Position numbers and translations under genes: made by a program. Below, one piece after another: positions 29,764 to 33,573 of a stretch of 33,573 nucleotides of DNA. Source of the stretch: Sphaerisporangium melleum. Lineage in GTDB: Bacteria > Actinomycetota > Actinomycetes > Streptosporangiales > Streptosporangiaceae. Within the stretch, counting starts at the first letter, position 1; every line of letters begins with the position of its first letter. Below the pieces are notes generated by a model, which made no database searches, was not told the origin of the DNA, and worked only from the letters and a program-made list of their open reading frames with translations. The stretch lies in assembly GCF_014646695.1 (NCBI RefSeq), contig NZ_BMNT01000063.1:1-33573 (forward strand), written 5' to 3'.

Positions 29764-30336
29764 CTACGGGGTGGGGTTGAGGGTCTTGTGTACGACGCCG
29801 ACGGACACCTTGACGGCGGCGGCGATCTCGCGGATCGAATGGCCTTCGGCGCGGCGGGCAAGGATCACGCGGCGCTTGTCGTCGTCGACGACATCAACGA
29901 CGACGACAACGATACGGCCGCCAATGCGGCCGCGTGCGCGGGCGGAGTCGAGGCCGTTTTTCGTCTTCTTCACGATGTCGCGGCGTCGGTCTTCGGCGAG
30001 GGCGAGGGCGAGGGCGAGGATGAGGGAGCGTTCGGTGTGCTCGCCGGCGGCGATGCCGTCCAGGACTTTGACGGCGATGCCGCGTTGGAAGAGGTCGTTG
30101 AGGACGATCAGGCTTTCGAGGAGGTTGCGGCCGAGGCGGTCGACTTCCTGGACGGTGAGCATGTCGCCGTCGCGGAGGTAGCCGAGGGCGGCAGTCAGGC
30201 CGGGCCGGTTGTCGACGGCGAGTTTGCCGCTGATCTTCTCCTCGAAGACTTTGAGGCAGATCGGGCCGAGGGCGTCGTGCTGGCGCCGGGTCTTCTGTTT
30301 GTCGGTGCTGACGCGGACCAGTCCGATGAGCGCCAT
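29764..30336 (-). CDS. Small serine recombinase (resolvase/invertase), intact
   Basis: 190 aa. The catalytic domain has Arg8 and the nucleophile Ser10 (IGLVRVSTDKQ), then DRLGRNLLESL with Asp67, Arg68 and Arg71. The E-helix is LALAEDRRRDIVKKTKNGLD and the helix-turn-helix is GHSIREIAAAVKVSVGVVHK. All catalytic residues of gamma-delta/Tn3-type resolvases are visible. Unusual is the linker between the domains: GGR is followed by a run of valines and aspartates (residues 142-153) encoded by GTC/GAC repeats, where relatives have a Lys/Pro-rich hinge. AGGGA precedes the ATG at 30336. Repeated TTCATC/GATGAA elements just upstream look like its res site. Confidence 0.9.
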   Translation of the reverse strand: MALIGLVRVSTDKQKTRRQHDALGPICLKVFEEKISGKLAVDNRPGLTAALGYLRDGDMLTVQEVDRLGRNLLESLIVLNDLFQRGIAVKVLDGIAAGEHTERSLILALALALAEDRRRDIVKKTKNGLDSARARGRIGGRIVVVVVDVVDDDKRRVILARRAEGHSIREIAAAVKVSVGVVHKTLNPTP

Positions 30337-30350
30337 GGGGTCCCTTTCTG

Positions 30351-30525
30351 TTCATCAAACGCTTCAGGCAGCGATCTGAACGCCAGCAGTTGATGAACGG
30401 GAAAATGAACGGTCCTGACGGGAAGTCGGGCCGCAAGGCGGCTCGGCGGGGCGCGTTCGGTAAACGGTCGATTGATGAATGCCCCCTGTTCATCGGGGCG
30501 GGCATCGCCGTGAGCGTTTCATCAG
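30351..30525. repeat. Res-like cluster of TTCATCAA/TTGATGAA half-sites upstream of the recombinase
   Basis: TTCATCAA at 30351-30358 faces TTGATGAA at 30390-30397. A second TTGATGAA at 30472-30479 faces TTCATC at 30489-30494, and TTCATCA recurs at 30518-30524. These five half-sites in 175 bp, in both orientations and directly before the recombinase start, resemble the multi-site res region that Tn3-type resolvases bind. The rest of the gap to 30858 (30526-30858) shows no gene I can support. Confidence 0.55.
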
Positions 30526-30858
30526 TAAGACGCGCGCCCCGACCTGCTTCCGGTGCCGAGGGAGGCCGCGCCACAGCCGAACTCGAGGTTGCGGTGGGTC
30601 GCGTATAACGGTGCCGCCGCCCCTCGGTCACTGCCAGGAGAGCCGTCCACCTGCCCAGCCTCCTGGACGCGCGCGTGAGCCCGGTGACCAGCAGGTCCAC
30701 ATAATTCACAGTCTCAGCGGCCGCTCGCGGGGGATAACCCCACTCCACTCTGGTCTCAGCACCACCACCAACAGACATGCCAGCCAGATCGTGCGAGCTG
30801 CCGGGATCTCGAATGATTGGGCAGACACGGCGTACCCTCTGCTCTCGAAGGATCACTC

Positions 30859-31794
30859 ATGTCCCGCACCCCCCGCAGGCACCGGTCCATGTACCGCGTG
30901 CTGTCGTCTCTCACCGTGCTGACCCTGGCTGCCGGCGCCGCCACGGCGTGCGGCAGCAACGATTCCTCGTCCAGTTCCTCGGCCTCTACGTCCGCCATCC
31001 CGTCCGCTTCTGCGGGGACCGGCAAGGCGGCCGAGGCGAAGCTGCACATGGTCGACAACGACGGTCACCGCCTGGCCTTCTACGCCATACAAGGCAGCGG
31101 TTCCACCATCGTCCTGGACTCGGGCGGCGGCGAGGACTCCTCGCAGTGGAAGGACATCGCCCCCAAGGTTCACGCGGCCACCGGCGCCACCGTCATCACC
31201 TACGACCGGGCCGGCCTCGGCAAGAGCGACGTGGTGCCCGGCGCGTGGAAAGTCCAGAGCGCCGTCAGCGACCTCAAGGCGGGCCTCAAGCAGTTGGGCA
31301 TCACCAAGGACGTCACCCTGGTGGCCCACTCCCAGGCCGGCGAGATCGCGAACAACCTCGCCCAGGACGATCCGGAGATGCTCTCCGGCGCGGTCCTGGT
31401 CGACGCCAACCTCCCTCAGTTCTTCACCGACGAGGAAATCCCCCGCCTCGTCGCCGCGACCCAGCCGGACGTCGACGCAGCGAAGAAGGACCCCGAGAAG
31501 CCGGCTAACCGCCAGCTCATCTCCACCGCGGAGGGCTTCGCCGAAGCGCACCAGGCCTTCCACAAGGTGGTGTGGCCCACCTCAGTGCCCGCAACGGTCA
31601 TGGTCTCGGAGAAGACCCCGTTCGCAGGCTCTCCCCCGGACGCCCAGCACTGGCGTGATGCGGCTGCCTCATTCGTCAAGGAAGCGCCCAACCGGACGCT
31701 CGTCACCGCCAAGGGCACCTCCCACGAGGTGCCGACGGAACGCCCCGACCTCGTACTCAAGGCGATCGAAGACAGGTTCGCCGCACAGCACTGA
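30859..31794 (+). CDS. Alpha/beta-hydrolase lipoprotein
   Basis: 311 aa. A lipoprotein-type leader (LTVLTLAAGAATAC) is followed by a Ser-rich linker after Cys31. The hydrolase core begins near residue 60. It has the oxyanion-side LDSGGGEDSSQW, YDRAGLGKSD (residues 115-124), the nucleophile Ser158 in VAHSQAGEIA, and the catalytic histidine His289 in GTSHEVPTERPDLV. The elbow is A-x-S-x-A where most relatives have G-x-S-x-G. Substrate unknown. GAAGGA lies 7 bases before the ATG at 30859. The lipobox is imperfect (Ala at -3), so lipidation is likely but not certain. Confidence 0.88.
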   Translation: MSRTPRRHRSMYRVLSSLTVLTLAAGAATACGSNDSSSSSSASTSAIPSASAGTGKAAEAKLHMVDNDGHRLAFYAIQGSGSTIVLDSGGGEDSSQWKDIAPKVHAATGATVITYDRAGLGKSDVVPGAWKVQSAVSDLKAGLKQLGITKDVTLVAHSQAGEIANNLAQDDPEMLSGAVLVDANLPQFFTDEEIPRLVAATQPDVDAAKKDPEKPANRQLISTAEGFAEAHQAFHKVVWPTSVPATVMVSEKTPFAGSPPDAQHWRDAAASFVKEAPNRTLVTAKGTSHEVPTERPDLVLKAIEDRFAAQH

Positions 31795-31853
31795 CCCCAA
31801 GGACGCCGGCGGTCTTGCAGACGAGGTCGGACCGCCCGGTACCAAGCAAGTAA

Positions 31854-31893
31854 GTGGCCGGTTGGACGGCATGCACACCGTCCAACCGGCCAC
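31854..31893 (+). terminator. Strong terminator of the hydrolase gene
   Basis: Perfect 16-bp arms GTGGCCGGTTGGACGG (31854-31869) and its complement (31878-31893) with an 8-base loop, 57 bases after the hydrolase stop. The sequence after it (CCTCGTTCTG) is only weakly T-rich. Confidence 0.8.
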
Positions 31894-31994
31894 CCTCGTT
31901 CTGCAGCGGTCACAGTGCGCCGGCGGTGAGGTTGTGGCGGCCGAGCAAGGTTCGGGTTGTCCCTGGTCCTGTCCGGAGGTTCTCGCACCGCCAC

Positions 31995-32270
31995 TTATAC
32001 GACGCAGTACGGCCGTGGGTGTCTGCCGACCGCCTCGGTCATGTCCGCGGCCTTGTCGAGCATCTGCTGGACCCGCTTGCGGCTGAAGGAGACCAGGAGG
32101 AGGGCGAGGATGTAGACGGCCACGGTGTGGATGCGATCGCGGACCTCCAGTGACCCGCCGATCAGTGCCCGCATCGTCACCTCGCCCCGGGCCAGGCGGC
32201 GGGCGGCCGTGGTGACCGTGAACTCGTGCTCCGTCGGTGCGAAGCGGGCCACCGCGTCGACCTCCCGCAC
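31995..32270 (-). CDS. Small protein of unknown function with one membrane segment
   Basis: 91 aa from GTG 32270. The first 45 residues are polar (FAPTEHEFTVTTAARRLARG), then a hydrophobic stretch at 47-62 (IHTVAVYILALLLVSF) followed by basic RKRVQQMLDKAADM. It starts 15 bases after the stop of another small frame on the same strand (32286-32465), so the two may form a unit. I do not recognise either. No clear ribosome site. It could be real or a leftover of a larger gene in this rearranged region. Confidence 0.4.
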   Translation of the reverse strand: MREVDAVARFAPTEHEFTVTTAARRLARGEVTMRALIGGSLEVRDRIHTVAVYILALLLVSFSRKRVQQMLDKAADMTEAVGRHPRPYCVV

Positions 32271-32285
32271 GAGAGAGGCCGGGAC

Positions 32286-32465
32286 TCACGGGAGGCCGGT
32301 GTCCCGGAGCATCGACAGGGCGTCGTCGTAGAAGTTCGCGGACACGCCCTTGGCGAACTCCAGCTGGTCGTCCTCCAGATGCGCGAGATGCTCGATAATC
32401 GCGGCGCGGTCGCGTGCGGCATAGGCCCGGAGCAGGTCATGGCCCCGCCAGGACGCTTCGTTCAT
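32286..32465 (-). CDS. 59-aa protein of unknown function
   Basis: Reads MNEASWRGHDLLRAYAARDR and continues through HLAHLEDDQLEFAKGVSANF to a TGA at 32286. Composition and codon use (G/C third bases, balanced acidic and basic residues) look like real coding sequence, and it is likely all-helical. The frame stays open 13 codons upstream of the ATG without another start, and it lies 40 bases from a transposase fragment, so it may be the 3' part of a larger broken gene. Confidence 0.45.
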   Translation of the reverse strand: MNEASWRGHDLLRAYAARDRAAIIEHLAHLEDDQLEFAKGVSANFYDDALSMLRDTGLP

Positions 32466-32504
32466 CCGGGGGGCGGTGAGGTCCTTGGAAGGCGTGGGTC
32501 TCCG

Positions 32505-32745
32505 TCATCGTGTGTCCATGGTCGATCGGGCGGCGGTGTCCGCTGGGGTGCGGGGCCGGGGCACGGCAGCGGACACCAGGTCGAGCCGCTTGTCCATGTC
32601 CAGGCGGAAGGTCCCGTACGGGTTGACGTTCGACCAGAACAACGCGGTCAGGCCGCGCCGGTCCTCGTCGCTCAGCTTCTTCGCCCAGGCCGGTTCGGCC
32701 AGGACCTGCTGCACCAGCAGGGTGTTGACGTGCACGAGCCTGGAT
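32505..32745 (-). pseudogene. Probable transposase C-terminal fragment (Tn3-family type)
   Basis: The frame reads LVHVNTLLVQQVLAEPAWAK, then LSDEDRRGLTALFWSNVNPY and GTFRLDMDKRLDL, closely matching from memory the C-terminal block found in some actinobacterial Tn3-type transposases. It then runs out in a non-conserved tail to 32505. Only about 75 codons are present, and the frame upstream of about 32745 is unrelated because another gene fragment lies there on the opposite strand. The exact family is less certain than for the fragment at 16566-17099. Confidence 0.6.
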
Positions 32746-32844
32746 CGGCTGACCGGTACACCGCTGAGCGTGTACGACGCCGCCTGGAACCTCATCACGT
32801 GGAACCGGTTGTGGGCCGCGCTGTTCGGCGACCCGCCCGCGTCA
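32740..32844 (+). pseudogene. Fragment of an XRE-family regulator, MmyB-like ligand domain
   Basis: 35 codons read LDRLTGTPLSVYDAAWNLIT and then WNRLWAALFGDPPAS, matching the hallmark of the C-terminal MmyB-like domain of actinomycete XRE regulators (L-x-D/T-T-P-V-L-V-x-x-x-x-x-V-L-A-W-N-x-L-A-A-A-L-F-G-D). No helix-turn-helix part lies upstream; the sequence there is the antisense transposase fragment. It appears that the regulator gene was cut by the insertion or by later rearrangement. Confidence 0.6.
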
Positions 32845-32963
32845 GGTGGCTTGGGGGGAATGCGGTGCTGTGATCGAGACGGCTTGGCGGCCGACCGGCA
32901 CCGCAATCCTGTTCCGCGCCCCGCGGCCGCTCGGCTCGTGCTTCACCGTGACATCGTCCCCGC

Positions 32964-32995
32964 CGGGGGGCCGCCCGGATCCGGGCGGCCCCCCG
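32964..32995. terminator. 32-bp perfect palindrome, likely bidirectional terminator
   Basis: A perfectly self-complementary GC-rich sequence centred on GGATCC at 32979/32980, with flanks CGGGGGGCCGCCC on one side and their complement on the other. It is followed by ATTTG on the plus side. It separates the fragment-rich region from the DUF3073 operon. Its structure is that of a strong hairpin; no other role is evident. Confidence 0.6.
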
Positions 32996-33016
32996 ATTTG
33001 ACTAGTTGCAGGTTTT

Positions 33017-33042
33017 CGTAATTCTCTATATACGCAATTACG
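33017..33042. promoter_or_regulatory. Operator/promoter of the DUF3073-ArsR operon
   Basis: CGTAATT (33017-33023) and AATTACG (33036-33042) are perfect inverted arms around the 12-base AT-rich centre CTCTATATACGC. AT-rich 12-2-12-like dyads of this kind are typical ArsR/SmtB sites. It lies 31 bases before the first gene of an operon that includes an ArsR regulator, so autorepression is likely. The TATATA centre could include the -10 element. Confidence 0.72.
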
Positions 33043-33072
33043 TGATGGGTGTCGACGAGGAGGTGATGTCAG

Positions 33073-33258
33073 GTGGGACGTGGCCGGGCCAAGGCCAAGC
33101 AGGTGAAGGTCGCTCGCGCGTTGAGGTACAGCCCTGGCGGTGATCTCGATTCGCTGCGGCGGGAGCTGGGCGTGGATGTGTCACCTGCCGCACCTGCGGA
33201 GCCGGAGGACACCTGGGGCGAGGCCGGCTCCGACGGCGGAGGGGAGCCCGCCGCGTGA
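33073..33258 (+). CDS. DUF3073-domain protein (paralogue)
   Basis: 61 aa: MGRGRAKAKQVKVARALRYS and then DLDSLRRELG match the DUF3073 signature MGRGRAKAKQTKVARELKYS almost exactly. The C-terminal part is shorter than in the housekeeping family member and is Ala/Pro/Glu-rich. DUF3073 proteins are small, basic at the N-terminus, widespread in actinobacteria and of unknown function. GGAGG lies 8-12 bases upstream of the GTG. The stop overlaps the next start (GTGA), and the third gene encodes an ArsR regulator, an unusual setting for this family. Confidence 0.85.
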   Translation: MGRGRAKAKQVKVARALRYSPGGDLDSLRRELGVDVSPAAPAEPEDTWGEAGSDGGGEPAA

Positions 33259-33422
33259 GCGCGCTGGTGGGCGATCGCCGGCTGCGGGCGACCAGGGCGC
33301 GCCGGGCCTCGGCCGCGGCGCGACGGGACGGTGCTGACATCAAGGCGCGGACGACCGCCTGGCAGGCGGGTGCCCTGGTAGGACCGGCCGCCGCCGAGAT
33401 GGTCGAGGGCGGGGGCGGGTGA
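33255..33422 (+). CDS. 55-aa basic protein of unknown function
   Basis: Reads MSALVGDRRLRATRARRASA, then ARRDGADIKARTTAWQAGAL and a short Gly-rich end. Its GTG overlaps the DUF3073 stop and its TGA overlaps the next ATG (TGATGA at 33420-33425). Coupling on both sides is strong evidence that it is translated. No recognised domain; probably helical and basic in its first half. Confidence 0.7.
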   Translation: MSALVGDRRLRATRARRASAAARRDGADIKARTTAWQAGALVGPAAAEMVEGGGG

Positions 33423-33573
33423 TGACGGTCCCGCTGTATCAGGCCAAGGCCGAGTTGTTCAGAACGCTCGGGCATCCGCTGCGCATCCGGGTGCTTGAGC
33501 TGCTGTGCGAGGGGCCCAAGCAGGTGCGGGAGTTGCTGGCCGCGATCGAGGTGGAGGCGCCGAATCTGTCCCA
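33422..33573 (+). CDS. ArsR/SmtB-family regulator, N-terminal part (cut by window end)
   Basis: 50 codons are visible: MTVPLYQAKAELFRTLGHPL, RIRVLELLCEGPKQVRELLA and EVEAPNLSQ. This is the first three helices of an ArsR winged helix, with the recognition helix just starting. Homologues with this exact opening often precede SulP-type anion transporter genes in actinomycetes; whether that holds here lies outside the window. Third gene of the operon behind the dyad at 33017-33042. Confidence 0.88.
   Translation, partial: MTVPLYQAKAELFRTLGHPLRIRVLELLCEGPKQVRELLAAIEVEAPNLS

Noticed and set aside
28173-29861. 562-codon minus-strand Gly/Leu-rich frame
   Set aside because: It is the complement of the Ala/Glu/Arg coiled-coil gene; biased codons on one strand produce the long frame on the other.
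30590-30730. Minus-strand frame including VNYVDLLVTGLTRASRRLGR
   Set aside because: It looks somewhat protein-like but is short, has no start or ribosome site, and matches no family I can name.
32964-32995. 32-bp palindrome as replication or transfer origin
   Set aside because: There are no iterons, AT-rich region or replication gene nearby; a terminator explains it.
32866-32999. Small plus-strand frame starting GTG at 32872 and ending just after the palindrome
   Set aside because: It would have to run through the 32-bp palindrome, has Pro/Gly-rich content and no ribosome site.
1-33573. CRISPR arrays, tRNA or rRNA genes, prophage structural genes
   Set aside because: I looked for regularly spaced repeats, cloverleaf-type sequences and phage proteins by eye and saw none; small RNAs could still be missed.

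Overview
The DNA is very GC-rich, with G/C-ending codons, frequent GTG/TTG starts, many apparently leaderless genes, WYL, PadR, TetR and SigE-family regulators, mycothiol-type DinB proteins and a DUF3073 protein. This points to a filamentous actinomycete. The N-terminus of an RpoB homologue at the left edge looks like those of Streptosporangiaceae and relatives (Nonomuraea/Actinomadura-like). The genus is inference. The region reads as accessory chromosome with few housekeeping genes, many one-component regulators facing their targets, and scattered mobile-element debris.

Layout. 1-102 (-): first 34 codons of an rpoB homologue, preceded by a WYL regulator gene rather than rplL, so possibly a second rpoB. 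382-4727: WYL regulator/DinB divergent pair, an AlkZ-like HTH_42 protein and an ArsR-like regulator. 5000-7364: a tandem duplication of a secreted peptidase-inhibitor-I36-like gene that also copied the 3' end of the preceding gene, now a frameshifted remnant. 7649-9334: a second DinB/WYL divergent pair sharing a perfect 10-bp inverted repeat. 9370-11262: a TetX-like flavin monooxygenase facing a TetR regulator over a shared operator. 11565-15039: a PadR/ABC ATPase/FtsX permease operon with 4-nt overlaps. 15256-16458: a copper monooxygenase lipoprotein with all six PHM-type ligands. 16566-19280: remnants of a Tn3-family transposase and of a serine recombinase flank a TetR/SDR/VOC cassette. 19326-21188: a frameshifted LysR gene divergent from a DapA-family aldolase. 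21234-22667: a secreted CBM2-SMP-30 lactonase-like fusion. 23071-24415: a DUF308 membrane protein facing a TetR regulator over two identical operator copies. 24508-27944: a secreted propeller/Ig-like protein, a SigE-family sigma factor and a membrane partner that looks like its anti-sigma factor. 28284-32850: a zinc-motif coiled-coil protein, an intact small serine recombinase with res-like repeats, a lipoprotein hydrolase, two small unknown genes, a transposase-end fragment and an XRE/MmyB regulator fragment. 33017-33573: an operator followed by a translationally coupled DUF3073 paralogue, a 55-aa protein and an ArsR regulator cut by the window end.

How the genes work together. Most of the window consists of self-contained regulator/target pairs in divergent orientation with visible dyads between them (8318-8346, 10520-10561, 11535-11546, 17709-17763, 23722-23788, 33017-33042). 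Their themes are detoxification and redox (DinB, FMO, SDR, VOC), export (ABC/FtsX) and secreted proteins. The most unusual items are the ectopic rpoB start, the DUF3073-ArsR operon, the I36 duplication with its hitch-hiking pseudogene, the CBM2-lactonase fusion, and the two decayed Tn3/recombinase islands. All function calls come from motif recognition by eye; no database search was run.
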